This document shows, in pieces, positions 33,405 through 42,186 of a stretch of 64,000 nucleotides of DNA. The stretch is from NCBI RefSeq assembly GCF_027812955.1, contig NZ_JAPYZV010000004.1:1-64000 (forward strand), written 5' to 3'. The translations under genes were made by a program, and so were the position numbers. The stretch is from Pedococcus sp. 5OH_020. GTDB taxonomy: Bacteria > Actinomycetota > Actinomycetes > Actinomycetales > Dermatophilaceae. Below the pieces are notes generated by a model. That model was not told the origin of the DNA. It did not search any database and worked only from the letters and a program-made list of their open reading frames with translations. Position 1 is the first letter of the stretch, and the number at the start of each line of letters is the position of its first letter.

Positions 33405-35128
33405 GCCCGTTGAGGATGGGCAGCAAGCAGGTCAAGGCCCTCAGCGGGCAGGAGCTGGCCGAGCGGTCGGGGGCCCTCCGCGAGGCTCTGCGGCTCGGAG
33501 GAGCCCAGCTCGACCCTGCCTCTGTCCGCGCCGCCGGCGTAGTCATCGACAAGGTGGAGGAGCGCACGTCCAGGCTCGGAAGCCACACGGTGGTCGCGCT
33601 GGCAGGGGCAACCGGTTCCGGCAAGTCGAGCCTCTTCAACGCCCTGGTCGGGAGCCCGGTCGCCACTGTGGGAGCACGACGTCCGACGACGTCGCGCCCG
33701 GTGGCCGCCGTCTGGGGCGACCAGGATGCCACCGAGCTCCTGGACTGGTTGTCGGTGTCCCAGCGCCACCACGTGGACGGTGCGGCGGGTGGTGTCGACG
33801 GCGACGGCCCGGGGGCTGGCTCCGGCGTGGCTCCGGCTGCGCTGGGCGACGGGGCCGCGGGACGCCTTGACGGCCTCGTCCTCCTCGACCTCCCGGACTT
33901 CGACTCCCGCGTCGAGGCGAACCGGGTCGAGGCCCAGCGGATCCTGGAGCTGGTGGACGTGTTCGTCTGGGTCACCGACCCGCAGAAGTATGCCGACGCG
34001 CGGCTCCACGACGACTACCTGAAAGCCCTGTCGACGCACGACGCCGTCACCGTCGTCGTCCTGAACCAGGCCGACCGGCTGACCGATGGGGATGCCGCGC
34101 AGATCCGGCAGGACCTCGCCCGGCTGACCGCAGCCGACGGGATCCCCCGGGTGCAGGTCATCGCGACGTCCGCCGTCAGCGGACGGGGCGTCGAGGACCT
34201 GCGCTTCAGGCTGGCCACCGCCGTCTCCGCGCAGAACGCCGCGCAGCACCGCCTTGCAGCGGACATCCGGGCGACCGCGGCGCGGCTGCGCGGCGACGTC
34301 GCGCCGACGGAGCCGACTCTTTCCGAACGGGTGGACGCCGAGCTGGTCGAGGCTTTGTCGCGTGCTGCGGGCATCCCCACCGTCGTGGCGGCGGTGGAGC
34401 GCGACTACCGCAACCAGGCGTGGGGCCGGACCGGCTGGCCCTTCACGCGCTGGGTACGCGGTCTGCGCCCGGACCCCATGAAGCGACTGCGGCTCAACAG
34501 CGGCGACGCCGTCGCCGAGAAGCTCTCCCTGACGGCCGGCGATGTGCGGACCGTGCTCGGTAGGTCGTCGTTGCCGCCGCCCACCCCTGCCGCGCGGGCA
34601 TCGGTCGACCTTGCCACCCGCAAGGTCGGAGACGAGGCCGCTGAAGGACTGCCTCCACGCTGGGCCGAGGCTGTCGCCGACGCGGCCACCCCGCCCGGCC
34701 CCGAGCTGGCCGACGCCCTCGACCAGGCGGTGGTCGGGACCTCGTTGAGGGTGCGGGCGCCGTTCTGGTGGCGCGCCTTCGGCCTGGTCCAGCTGGTCTT
34801 GGCGGCCGCCGCGGTCGGGGGGTTCCTCTGGCTCACGGTGCTGTTCGTCCTCGGCTGGATGTCACTGCACGTGGGAGACGCCCCGAGCGTGGGTCACGTA
34901 CCCATCCCGCTGCTGCTGTTCGCCGGGGGGCTGCTCCTCGGACTGCTGCTGGCCTGGTTGGCACGCGCCCTCGCCCGCGTGGGGGCGCGCCGGCGGGGCC
35001 AGCGGATCCGTAAGCGCCTCGTCGGCGCGGTGACCGCCGTGGCGGTGGAGCAGATCGTCGAGCCGGTCGGTGCCGTGCTCGAGCGACACCGCTCCACGCG
35101 CAGCGCCCTCGACCGCGCCGCTGCCTGA
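33401..35128 (+). CDS. GTPase with C-terminal membrane hairpin, partner of dynamin-like GTPase
   Basis: 575 residues. Era/YfjP-like G domain: P-loop GATGSGKSS (69-77), switch Thr in RRPTTSRP, DLPD (163-166), NQAD (222-225). A helical region follows, then two transmembrane helices (about 447-480 and 496-520) and a basic helical tail. It should sit on the membrane and form hetero-oligomers with the preceding GTPase, whose stop it overlaps. A Gly/Asp/Ala-rich insertion (126-152) sits between switch I and DLPD. The last codons and stop belong to a 24-bp tandem repeat. Confidence 0.85.
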   Translation: MSPLRMGSKQVKALSGQELAERSGALREALRLGGAQLDPASVRAAGVVIDKVEERTSRLGSHTVVALAGATGSGKSSLFNALVGSPVATVGARRPTTSRPVAAVWGDQDATELLDWLSVSQRHHVDGAAGGVDGDGPGAGSGVAPAALGDGAAGRLDGLVLLDLPDFDSRVEANRVEAQRILELVDVFVWVTDPQKYADARLHDDYLKALSTHDAVTVVVLNQADRLTDGDAAQIRQDLARLTAADGIPRVQVIATSAVSGRGVEDLRFRLATAVSAQNAAQHRLAADIRATAARLRGDVAPTEPTLSERVDAELVEALSRAAGIPTVVAAVERDYRNQAWGRTGWPFTRWVRGLRPDPMKRLRLNSGDAVAEKLSLTAGDVRTVLGRSSLPPPTPAARASVDLATRKVGDEAAEGLPPRWAEAVADAATPPGPELADALDQAVVGTSLRVRAPFWWRAFGLVQLVLAAAAVGGFLWLTVLFVLGWMSLHVGDAPSVGHVPIPLLLFAGGLLLGLLLAWLARALARVGARRRGQRIRKRLVGAVTAVAVEQIVEPVGAVLERHRSTRSALDRAAA

Positions 35129-35175
35129 GCCCGGGACCGAGCCGCTGCCTGGGCCCCGGACCGAGCCCGTAGGGG
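35111..35175. repeat. 24-bp tandem repeat covering the GTPase stop codon
   Basis: Units start at 35111, 35135 and 35159 (GACCGCGCCGCTGCCTGAGC and variants). The first copy holds the last codons and the TGA stop of the GTPase gene; the later copies lie outside it. Confidence 0.7.
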
Positions 35176-35331
35176 TCCCGGGGTGATCGCCGTGCTCCCA
35201 CTTCTGTCCACAGCCTTCGCTGCGGTGCGCGGGTGCCCACAGCTGCGTGAGCCGATCGGTCGTGATGATGGTCGTCGCCTGCAGTCTGGCTGCTGTCCCA
35301 CCCTGGGACCGAACAGATTGAGGTGAGCGAT

Positions 35332-35949
35332 GTGAACGAGATCTACACGACGGTTCAAGGCCGGCTCGTGGCGCCGCCCGAGTCCCGGGTCACGCGCGGC
35401 GGGGTGCCCTTCACGGCCTTCCGCCTGGCGTCGACCGTCCGCCGGCCCAACCCGCAGACCAAGGAGTACGAGGACGGTCCGACCAACTTCTTCAGCGTCA
35501 CGGCCTTCCGCAGCCTGGGAGCGAACGTGGCAGGTTCGCTGAAGAAGGGCGACCCGGTCATCGTGTACGGCCGGATGAGGGTGAACCAGTGGATGCGCAA
35601 GGACGACACCCCTGCGACCTCCGTCGAGATCGACGCGTACAGCGTCGGTCACGACCTCACGTGGGGGACCACCGAGCTGGTCAAGGTGTCGAGGGCGCAG
35701 ACCGACCGGTCCGACCGGTTGTCGGACGACGCCGTGCAGTCCGTCCATGCCGGATTCGAAGAGTACGACGACCCCGATGGTCCGCAGGCCGAGCCTGACA
35801 TCGCACCCCGCGGCACGGCGCGAGGTCGGCCGACCCGAGGTGGCCGCACCGGTGCCATGGACGCCGACACCGATGACTACACGGTGCTCTCCGAGCCCTC
35901 CGGTCTCGTGTCCGTGGAACAGGGCGAACAGGCGCCCATCGCGGTCTGA
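35332..35949 (+). CDS. ssb: Single-stranded DNA-binding protein paralogue
   Basis: 205 residues. An OB fold occupies about 1-108 (YTTVQGRLVAPPE, FRLASTVRRPNP, TNFFSVTAFRSLG, GDPVIVYGRMRVNQW). The remaining half is acidic and flexible, and ends GEQAPIAV. The DDDIPF-type acidic tip that recruits repair proteins in the main SSB is missing, so this is probably an accessory SSB. GTG 35332 is favoured by AGGTGAG about 5 nt upstream; GTG 35323 would add three residues. Confidence 0.9.
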   Translation: MNEIYTTVQGRLVAPPESRVTRGGVPFTAFRLASTVRRPNPQTKEYEDGPTNFFSVTAFRSLGANVAGSLKKGDPVIVYGRMRVNQWMRKDDTPATSVEIDAYSVGHDLTWGTTELVKVSRAQTDRSDRLSDDAVQSVHAGFEEYDDPDGPQAEPDIAPRGTARGRPTRGGRTGAMDADTDDYTVLSEPSGLVSVEQGEQAPIAV

Positions 35950-35979
35950 CGCGGATTCGGGCCTGGGGGCGGTGGCCGT

Positions 35980-35985
35980 TAGCCT
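35980..35985 (+). promoter_or_regulatory. -10 element, leaderless transcript of ettA
   Basis: TAGCCT followed by 7 nt and ATG 35993. Confidence 0.5.
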
Positions 35986-35992
35986 TGCCCCC

Positions 35993-37675
35993 ATGCCCGA
36001 GTTCATCTACGTCATGTCGAAAGCCCGCAAGGCGCACGGCGACAAGGTCATCCTCGATGACGTCACCATCTCCTTCTACCCTGGCGCGAAGATCGGCGTG
36101 GTCGGTCCCAACGGGGCGGGCAAGTCCTCGGTGCTGAAGATCATGGCCGGGCTCGACCAGCCGTCGAACGGAGAAGCACGGCTCACCCCTGGCTACAGCG
36201 TCGGCATCCTCATGCAGGAGCCGGAGCTGAACGAGTCCAAGACCGTTCTGGGCAACGTCGAAGAGGGTGCGGGGGAGATCAAGGCGAAGCTGGACCGCTA
36301 CAACGCCATCTCCGCCGAGATGGCGGAGCCGGACGCCGACTTCGAGGCCCTGATGGACGAGATGGGCAAGCTGCAGGAAGCCATCGACGCCGCCGACGCC
36401 TGGGACCTCGACTCGCAGCTGGAACAGGCCATGGACGCCCTGCGGTGCCCGCCCCCGGACGCCGACGTCACCGTGCTGTCCGGTGGTGAGCGTCGCCGCG
36501 TCGCCCTGTGCAAGCTCCTGCTGCAGAAGCCCGACCTGCTGCTCCTCGACGAGCCGACCAACCATCTGGACGCCGAGTCCGTCCTGTGGCTCGAGCAGCA
36601 CCTCGCCGCGTACCACGGTGCCGTGGTCGCCGTGACCCACGACCGGTACTTCATGGACAACGTCGCCCAGTGGATCCTCGAGCTGGACCGTGGCCGCGCG
36701 TACCCGTACGAGGGCAACTACTCAACCTACCTGGAGAAGAAGCACGCGCGGCTGGAGGTCCAGGGCAAGAAGGACGCCAAGCTGGCCAAGCGGCTGGCCG
36801 AGGAGCTGGAGTGGGTGCGCTCCAACGCCAAGGGGCGGCAGGTCAAGTCGAAGGCGCGTCTCGCCCGGTACGAGGAGATGGCGGCTGAGGCCGAGCGCAC
36901 CCGCAAGCTCGACTTCGACGAGATCGCCATCCCGCCCGGCCCACGACTGGGTGGCCAGGTCATCGAGGTCAAGGAGCTGCGCAAGGGCTTCGGTGACCGC
37001 GTGCTCATCGACAACCTCTCCTTCACCCTGCCCCGCAACGGCATCGTGGGCGTCATCGGCCCCAACGGCGTGGGCAAGACGACCCTGTTCAAGACGATCG
37101 TGGGGCTCGAGGAGCCGGACGCCGGGGTGGTCAAGGTGGGGGAGACCGTGAAGATCTCCTACGTGGACCAGAACCGCGGGGGCATCGACCCGAACAAGAA
37201 CCTCTGGGAGGTCGTCTCCGACGGTCTGGACCACCTCCAGGTCGGCAACGTCGAGATTCCCTCACGCGCCTACGTCTCCCAGTTCGGCTTCAAGGGCCCG
37301 GACCAGCAGAAGAAGGCAGGGGTCCTCTCCGGCGGCGAGCGCAACCGGCTCAACCTCGCCCTGACGCTGAAGCAGGGAGGCAACCTCCTCCTGCTCGACG
37401 AGCCCACCAACGACCTGGACGTCGAGACCCTGGGCTCTCTGGAGAACGCGCTGCTGGCGTTCCCCGGCTGCGCCGTCGTCATCAGCCACGACCGCTGGTT
37501 CCTCGACCGGGTGGCCACGCACATCCTTGCGTACGAGGGGGACGAGCAGAACCCCAGCCGCTGGTACTGGTTCGAGGGCAACTTCGACAGCTACGAGGCC
37601 AACAAGCTGGAACGCCTCGGCGCGGACGCCGCACGCCCGCACCGCGTCACCTACCGGAAGCTGACGCGCGACTGA
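35993..37675 (+). CDS. ettA: Energy-dependent translational throttle protein EttA (ABC-F)
   Basis: 560 residues with two ABC domains in one chain (Walker A GPNGAGKSS and GPNGVGKTT; signatures LSGGERRRVAL and LSGGERNRLNL) and the linker/arm insertions of the ABC-F family. EttA binds the ribosomal E site and gates entry into elongation according to ATP/ADP. No membrane segments. Near full identity of motif order with bacterial EttA makes this one of the surest calls here. Stands alone between ssb and an oxidoreductase. Confidence 0.97.
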   Translation: MPEFIYVMSKARKAHGDKVILDDVTISFYPGAKIGVVGPNGAGKSSVLKIMAGLDQPSNGEARLTPGYSVGILMQEPELNESKTVLGNVEEGAGEIKAKLDRYNAISAEMAEPDADFEALMDEMGKLQEAIDAADAWDLDSQLEQAMDALRCPPPDADVTVLSGGERRRVALCKLLLQKPDLLLLDEPTNHLDAESVLWLEQHLAAYHGAVVAVTHDRYFMDNVAQWILELDRGRAYPYEGNYSTYLEKKHARLEVQGKKDAKLAKRLAEELEWVRSNAKGRQVKSKARLARYEEMAAEAERTRKLDFDEIAIPPGPRLGGQVIEVKELRKGFGDRVLIDNLSFTLPRNGIVGVIGPNGVGKTTLFKTIVGLEEPDAGVVKVGETVKISYVDQNRGGIDPNKNLWEVVSDGLDHLQVGNVEIPSRAYVSQFGFKGPDQQKKAGVLSGGERNRLNLALTLKQGGNLLLLDEPTNDLDVETLGSLENALLAFPGCAVVISHDRWFLDRVATHILAYEGDEQNPSRWYWFEGNFDSYEANKLERLGADAARPHRVTYRKLTRD

Positions 37676-37732
37676 CCTCGAAGCATCCGCGCCGGGCCAG
37701 AGGCGTCCTTGTGCATGGGCGAAGCTTCTGCG

Positions 37733-37738
37733 CACGAT
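37733..37738 (+). promoter_or_regulatory. -10 element, leaderless transcript of the LLM gene
   Basis: CACGAT ends 6 nt before ATG 37745. Confidence 0.35.
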
Positions 37739-37744
37739 GGCCTC

Positions 37745-38668
37745 ATGCGCCTCGGCCTGCAGGTCCCTTACTTCAGCTGGCCCGGTGCGCCGGAGTCCAT
37801 CGGGCCGACGTTCGGGCGCATCGCCCGCAACGCCGAGGACGCGGGGTTGGCAAGCCTGTGGGTGATGGACCACTTCTTCCAGATCCACGTGATCGGGCCG
37901 CCGGAGCTCGACATGGTCGAGGGCTACACCGCCCTCGCCTTCGCCGCGGGACAGACGAGCCGTATCGAGCTCGGCACGCTGGTCACCGGGGTGACCTACC
38001 GGCATCCAGGCCTGCTGGCCAAGACGGTGACGAGCCTGGACGTGCTGTCGGGTGGCCGGGCCTGGCTGGGAATCGGGGCAGCGTGGAACGAGGAGGAGCA
38101 CCGCGGTCTCGGGGTGCCCTATCCCTCCACCCGCGAGCGCTTCGAGCGCCTCGAGGAGACGCTGCAGATCTGCCTTCAGATGTGGGCCGGTGACCAGAGC
38201 CCGTACCGCGGCCAGCACTACCGGCTCGAGCGGCCGCTGAACGTGCCGCAGAGCCTGCGGCGGCCCCATCCGCCGATCCTCATCGGTGGGGGCGGGGAGA
38301 AGAGGACCCTGCGGCTGGTCGCCCAGTACGCCGACGCCTGCAACCTCTTCGACACCGGCGTGGGGCCCGAGGGCCTGCCCCGCAAGCTGGACGTGCTCCG
38401 CGAGCACTGCGAGGCAGTGGGCCGCGACTACCAGGAGATCGAGAAGACCGTGCTGGCCCGGGTCACCCTAGGCGCGTCAGGTGCCACGGCACCGTCCGGA
38501 GAGCCCACCGCCACGGTGACCGAGACGGTCGAGCGCTTCGGTCGCCTGAGCGACGCGGGCATCGACACCGTCATCCTCGGCATGGGCAACGACACGGACG
38601 ACGCCGCGTACGAGCTGCTTGCCGACGTGGTCCGACAGGTCCGGGACCTCAAGGCCGCGGGTCGCTGA
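37745..38668 (+). CDS. LLM-class (luciferase-like) F420-dependent oxidoreductase
   Basis: 307 residues, TIM-barrel of the luciferase-like monooxygenase superfamily in its actinobacterial F420-dependent branch: MRLGLQVPYFSWPG start, ASLWVMDHFFQ, TLVTGVTYRHPGLLAKTVTSLD, and GGGGEKRTLRLVAQYAD. It would transfer hydride from reduced F420 to an unknown substrate. ATG 37745 gives the conserved N-terminus. The stop codon lies in a 20-bp tandem repeat. Confidence 0.9.
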   Translation: MRLGLQVPYFSWPGAPESIGPTFGRIARNAEDAGLASLWVMDHFFQIHVIGPPELDMVEGYTALAFAAGQTSRIELGTLVTGVTYRHPGLLAKTVTSLDVLSGGRAWLGIGAAWNEEEHRGLGVPYPSTRERFERLEETLQICLQMWAGDQSPYRGQHYRLERPLNVPQSLRRPHPPILIGGGGEKRTLRLVAQYADACNLFDTGVGPEGLPRKLDVLREHCEAVGRDYQEIEKTVLARVTLGASGATAPSGEPTATVTETVERFGRLSDAGIDTVILGMGNDTDDAAYELLADVVRQVRDLKAAGR

Positions 38669-38736
38669 GAGACGGCGTGGGTCGCTGAGCGAGGCCGCGG
38701 GTCCCTGGGCGAGGCCCCGGGTCGTTGCGCACGCCC
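38657..38736. repeat. Four 20-bp tandem repeats at the LLM gene stop
   Basis: Degenerate units start at 38657, 38677, 38697 and 38717 (GCGGGTCGCTGAGAGACGGC and variants). Unit one contains the last codons and the TGA of the LLM gene. Confidence 0.7.
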
Positions 38737-38747
38737 GCGGGCGCTGG

Positions 38748-39386
38748 TCAGCCCGCGCGCACCAGGCGAAGGCCGAGGTCCGCATACGCGGCGCCGATGG
38801 CGGCGGGTGTGCGCCGGATCTCGGGGTCGTACCACCGGGCGACGTCGACCGCCATCGACATCAGCGCAAGGGTGGTGTCCGGCACGTCCTCGACGCTGAA
38901 CTCACCGCTTGCCACGCCGTCGGTGACCACCTGACGGACCACGCCGTCGATCTCCTTGCGCAGTGCCAGAACCGCGTCCCGGTGCTCGGGGGTCAGGTTG
39001 GCGAACTCGTACTGGACGATGCGTGCGACCCTGAAGTGCTCCGCGTGCCAGCGGGCGAAGGTCCCCATGATGGCCCGCAGGGCGTCGGTCGGGGTGCCGG
39101 CGCCGGCGGCCGCCCCCACCAGCAGGTCGCGGGCGACCTCGTGCCCCTCACGGCTGACCTGGTAGAGCAGCTCCTCCTTGGAGGAGAAGTGCACGTAGAC
39201 CCCGGCCGGCGACAGTCCGGCTCGTGAGGCGATGTCTCGGGTGGTCGTCGCGTGGAAGCCGCGGTCGGCGAAGGCCTCCGCCGCCGCCTCCAGCAGACGG
39301 TGCGCGGTATCCGGGACGCCGCCGTCCGCCGGACTTGGCGTGGGGGAGTCCACCGGGCGCGCAGGGCTCGACATGGTTGACAGCAT
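38748..39386 (-). CDS. TetR-family regulator of fatty-acid catabolism genes
   Basis: 212 residues: N-terminal TetR helix-turn-helix (about 30-75, ATTTRDIASRAGLSPAGVYV, HFSSKEEL) and an all-helical ligand domain. Divergent from the acyl-CoA dehydrogenase operon, with a palindrome between them, so it probably represses that operon and itself, released by an acyl-CoA. Start ATG 39386; an in-frame ATG at 39374 would remove four residues. The same palindrome occurs before the FabG-like gene at 43598. Confidence 0.9.
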   Translation of the reverse strand: MLSTMSSPARPVDSPTPSPADGGVPDTAHRLLEAAAEAFADRGFHATTTRDIASRAGLSPAGVYVHFSSKEELLYQVSREGHEVARDLLVGAAAGAGTPTDALRAIMGTFARWHAEHFRVARIVQYEFANLTPEHRDAVLALRKEIDGVVRQVVTDGVASGEFSVEDVPDTTLALMSMAVDVARWYDPEIRRTPAAIGAAYADLGLRLVRAG

Positions 39387-39404
39387 GCCCTATCCGTCGG
39401 AGAC

Positions 39405-39422
39405 TAAGCAAGCGCTCACTTA
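39405..39422. promoter_or_regulatory. TetR operator upstream of acyl-CoA dehydrogenase
   Basis: TAAGCAAGCGCTCACTTA pairs with itself at 14 of 18 positions. Its core TAAGC-N4-GCTCA is shared with 43670..43683. It lies between the divergent TetR and dehydrogenase genes, just before the dehydrogenase ribosome site (GGAGGA). Confidence 0.6.
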
Positions 39423-39434
39423 CCTGGAGGAAGC

Positions 39435-40580
39435 ATGCCCCGCAACATCTACGGTCCCGACCACGAGGCCTTCCGTCGCTCCGTCCGGGAGTTCGTCGAG
39501 AGGTCCCTGAAGCCGCGTGCCGAGCAGATGCTCGAGGTGAAGTCGATCGACCGGGACATCTGGAAGGAAGCCGGCAAGCAGGGGCTGTTCGGGCTCGACA
39601 TACCGGAGGAGTTCGGCGGCGCCGGAGCGCAGGACTACAGGTTCAACGCGGTGGCCGCAGAGGAGATCGCCGGCTTCAACTTCGCGGTCTCGTCCTGCTT
39701 CGGCATCCACTCCGACGTATGCCCGCCCTACGTCGTCGACCTCGGCACCCGGGAACAGAAGGAGCGCTGGCTGCCCGGCATGGCGAACGGTGAGCTGATC
39801 TGTGCGATCGCCATGACCGAGCCGTCCGGTGGCTCCGACCTCGCCGCGCTGAGGACCACCGCCGTGCGGGACGGTGACGGGTGGCTGGTCAACGGGTCGA
39901 AGACGTTCATCACCAATGGCTACCAGGCCGACCTGGTGATCGTCGCGGCCCGGACGGACCCTGCCAAGGGCGCCAAGGGCATCACCCTCTTCATGGTGGA
40001 AGCCGGCATGGAGGGCTTCAGCCGCGGCCGCAAGCTCGACAAGGTGGGACAGGAGGAGTCGGACACCGCCGAGCTGTTCTTCGACAACGTCCGTGTCCCC
40101 GACGCCAACCGGCTGGGCGAGGAGGGCATGGGCTTCATCGCGATGATGCAGCGTCTGCCGCAGGAGCGGGTCGGCGCGGCGGTGGCCAACACGGCACACG
40201 CCTTCCAGATGCTGCGCGAGACCATCGACTACACCAAGGAGCGCAAGGCGTTCGGCCAGCCCATCGGCTCCTTCCAGCACAACAAGTTCAAGCTCGCCGA
40301 GCTTCAGACCCGCCTCGAGGTCACCCAGGCCTACGTCGACGACTGCGTCAGCGCCCACGCCGAGCACAGGCTCACCCCGGTGGACGCTGCGAAGGCCAAG
40401 TGGTTCAGCGCCCAGACGCAGAACGACGTGCTGGACGAGTGCGTTCAGCTCTACGGCGGCTACGGCTTCATGAACGAGTACCGGGTGGCCCGCGCCTGGC
40501 GGGACGCGCGGGTGTCGAAGATCTGGGCCGGGTCGAACGAGATCATGAAGGAGCTCATCGGCCGCGACCTGGGCCTCTGA
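39435..40580 (+). CDS. Acyl-CoA dehydrogenase
   Basis: 381 residues with the full acyl-CoA dehydrogenase fold. FAD and substrate motifs CAIAMTEPSGGSDLAAL and GSKTFITNGYQADLVIVAAR are in place, and the catalytic base is probably E369 in GSNEIMKELI. Catalyses the first, double-bond-forming step of beta-oxidation. ATG 39435 has GGAGGAA 4-5 nt upstream. First gene of an operon with two SDRs, the first of which starts 1 bp after its stop. Confidence 0.95.
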   Translation: MPRNIYGPDHEAFRRSVREFVERSLKPRAEQMLEVKSIDRDIWKEAGKQGLFGLDIPEEFGGAGAQDYRFNAVAAEEIAGFNFAVSSCFGIHSDVCPPYVVDLGTREQKERWLPGMANGELICAIAMTEPSGGSDLAALRTTAVRDGDGWLVNGSKTFITNGYQADLVIVAARTDPAKGAKGITLFMVEAGMEGFSRGRKLDKVGQEESDTAELFFDNVRVPDANRLGEEGMGFIAMMQRLPQERVGAAVANTAHAFQMLRETIDYTKERKAFGQPIGSFQHNKFKLAELQTRLEVTQAYVDDCVSAHAEHRLTPVDAAKAKWFSAQTQNDVLDECVQLYGGYGFMNEYRVARAWRDARVSKIWAGSNEIMKELIGRDLGL

Positions 40581-40581
40581 G

Positions 40582-41340
40582 GTGGGTGTCCACGACGGGT
40601 CCGTCGCCGTCGTCACCGGAGCCTCACGGGGGATCGGCTTCGGCATCGCCCAGCGGCTCGTCGCCGAGGGGGCCCGCGTCGTCGTCACGGCCCGCAAGCC
40701 GCAGGCCCTGGCGGAGGCCGTCGACCGGCTGGGCGGCGAGCACGTGGCCCTCGGCATCGCCGGGCACGCTGCGGACGAGGCGCACCAGGACGAGGTGATC
40801 CATGCCGCGCGCGAGCGGTTCGGTGGCCTGGACCTCCTCGTGAACAACGCCGGCATCAACCCGGCATACGGGCCCATGGTCGAGACGGAGCTGGCCGTCG
40901 CCCGCAAGATCCTGGACGTCAATGTCGTGTCCGCGTTCTCGTGGACCCGCAAGGCCGTCGCAGCCGGCCTCGGGACCGAGCCGACGCCCGGGGCGGTGGT
41001 CAACGTGGCCTCCATCGCCGGTCTGGGCGCCACCGGGTCCCTCGGCTGGTACGCGGTGAGCAAGGCCGCGCTGATCCACCTCACCGTCGAGCTCGCCTAC
41101 CAGCTGGCTCCACGGGTGCGCGTGAACGCCGTGGCTCCCGCCGTCGTCAAGACGCAGTTCGCCCAGGCCCTCTACGAAGGCCGGGAGGACGCGGTGGCGG
41201 CCGCCTACCCGCTCAAGCGGCTGGGGTCCGCGCAGGACATCGCCGGAGGCGTCTCGTTCCTGTTGTCGCGGGACGCCGCGTGGGTCACCGGCCAGACCCT
41301 GGTGGTCGACGGAGGGGTCACTCTCGGCGGCGCACTGTGA
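40582..41340 (+). CDS. SDR-family oxidoreductase
   Basis: 252 residues, classical short-chain dehydrogenase: cofactor motif TGASRGIG (about 12-19), NNAG, catalytic Ser in NVASIAG, YAVSK, and the C-terminal QTLVVDGGVTLGG. NADP(H)- or NAD(H)-dependent. It starts with GTG one base after the dehydrogenase stop and its stop overlaps the next SDR, so it should work in the same acyl chain pathway, perhaps as 3-hydroxyacyl-CoA dehydrogenase. Confidence 0.92.
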   Translation: MGVHDGSVAVVTGASRGIGFGIAQRLVAEGARVVVTARKPQALAEAVDRLGGEHVALGIAGHAADEAHQDEVIHAARERFGGLDLLVNNAGINPAYGPMVETELAVARKILDVNVVSAFSWTRKAVAAGLGTEPTPGAVVNVASIAGLGATGSLGWYAVSKAALIHLTVELAYQLAPRVRVNAVAPAVVKTQFAQALYEGREDAVAAAYPLKRLGSAQDIAGGVSFLLSRDAAWVTGQTLVVDGGVTLGGAL

Positions 41341-42128
41341 CACTGGACCTTTCAGGTCGTGGGGTCGTCGTCACGGGCGCGGGGCGGGGGATCGGCGCGG
41401 CATACGCCAAGGCCTTCGCCGAGCGTGGCGCGCGCGTCGTCGTGAACGACCTCGACGCGGCCAGCGCGCGGGCCACTGCGGCGGCACTCGGCGCGGTCGC
41501 GGTGCCGGGTGACGCCGCCAGCGAGTCCGGCGTGAGCGCGCTCCTGGAGCAGGCCCGGCTGCACCTGGGGCAGGTCGACATGTTCTGCGCGAACGCGGGA
41601 GTCGCCCGGGGCGGCAGCGAGGCGGTGGACGAGAAGGCCTGGGAGCTCTCCTGGAAGGTGAACGTAATGGCGCACGTGCGGGCTGCCCGCGAGCTGGTGC
41701 CGCAATGGCTCGCGCGGGGCCACGGGACGTTCGTGTCCACGGCCTCTGCGGCCGGCCTGCTGTCGATTCCGGGTGCCGCGCCGTACGCCGTGACGAAGCA
41801 TGCTGCCGTCGCCTTCGCCGAGTGGCTCTCCATCACATACGGAGACAAGGGAGTTCGGGTCCATGTGGTCTGCCCGCAGGGCGTGCGGACCGACATGCTG
41901 AAGGCGTCCGGTGCTGCCGGCCGTGCCCTCATGGAGCCCGGCGCGGTGGACCCACAGGACGTCGCCACTGCGCTTCTCGCTGCGATGGACGACGGGCGCT
42001 TCCTCGTCCTGCCGCATCCTGAGGTGGCCCAGCTGTACGCCCGGCGCGCAGCTGAGCCCGACCGGTGGCTCTCCGGGATGCGCAAGATGGCCGCGGCGCT
42101 GCCCGAAGACACCATGGGTACGGACTGA
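41337..42128 (+). CDS. SDR-family oxidoreductase
   Basis: 263 residues, classical SDR: TGAGRGIG (about 13-20), NAGVARGG, catalytic Ser in STASAAG, YAVTK, then a C-terminus extended with a helical segment lacking the usual VDGG end, so the cofactor site closes differently from the preceding SDR. The GTG start overlaps the previous stop. Third gene of the TetR-controlled operon; substrate unknown. Confidence 0.9.
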   Translation: MTLDLSGRGVVVTGAGRGIGAAYAKAFAERGARVVVNDLDAASARATAAALGAVAVPGDAASESGVSALLEQARLHLGQVDMFCANAGVARGGSEAVDEKAWELSWKVNVMAHVRAARELVPQWLARGHGTFVSTASAAGLLSIPGAAPYAVTKHAAVAFAEWLSITYGDKGVRVHVVCPQGVRTDMLKASGAAGRALMEPGAVDPQDVATALLAAMDDGRFLVLPHPEVAQLYARRAAEPDRWLSGMRKMAAALPEDTMGTD

Positions 42129-42174
42129 GGACGAGCACGACGAGGGGTCGCCCGGGGTTGGTCGTTCTGCGGCG

Positions 42175-42180
42175 TACGGT
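42175..42180 (+). promoter_or_regulatory. -10 element, leaderless transcript of deazaflavin oxidoreductase
   Basis: TACGGT ends 6 nt before ATG 42187. Confidence 0.45.
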
Positions 42181-42186
42181 GAGCAC

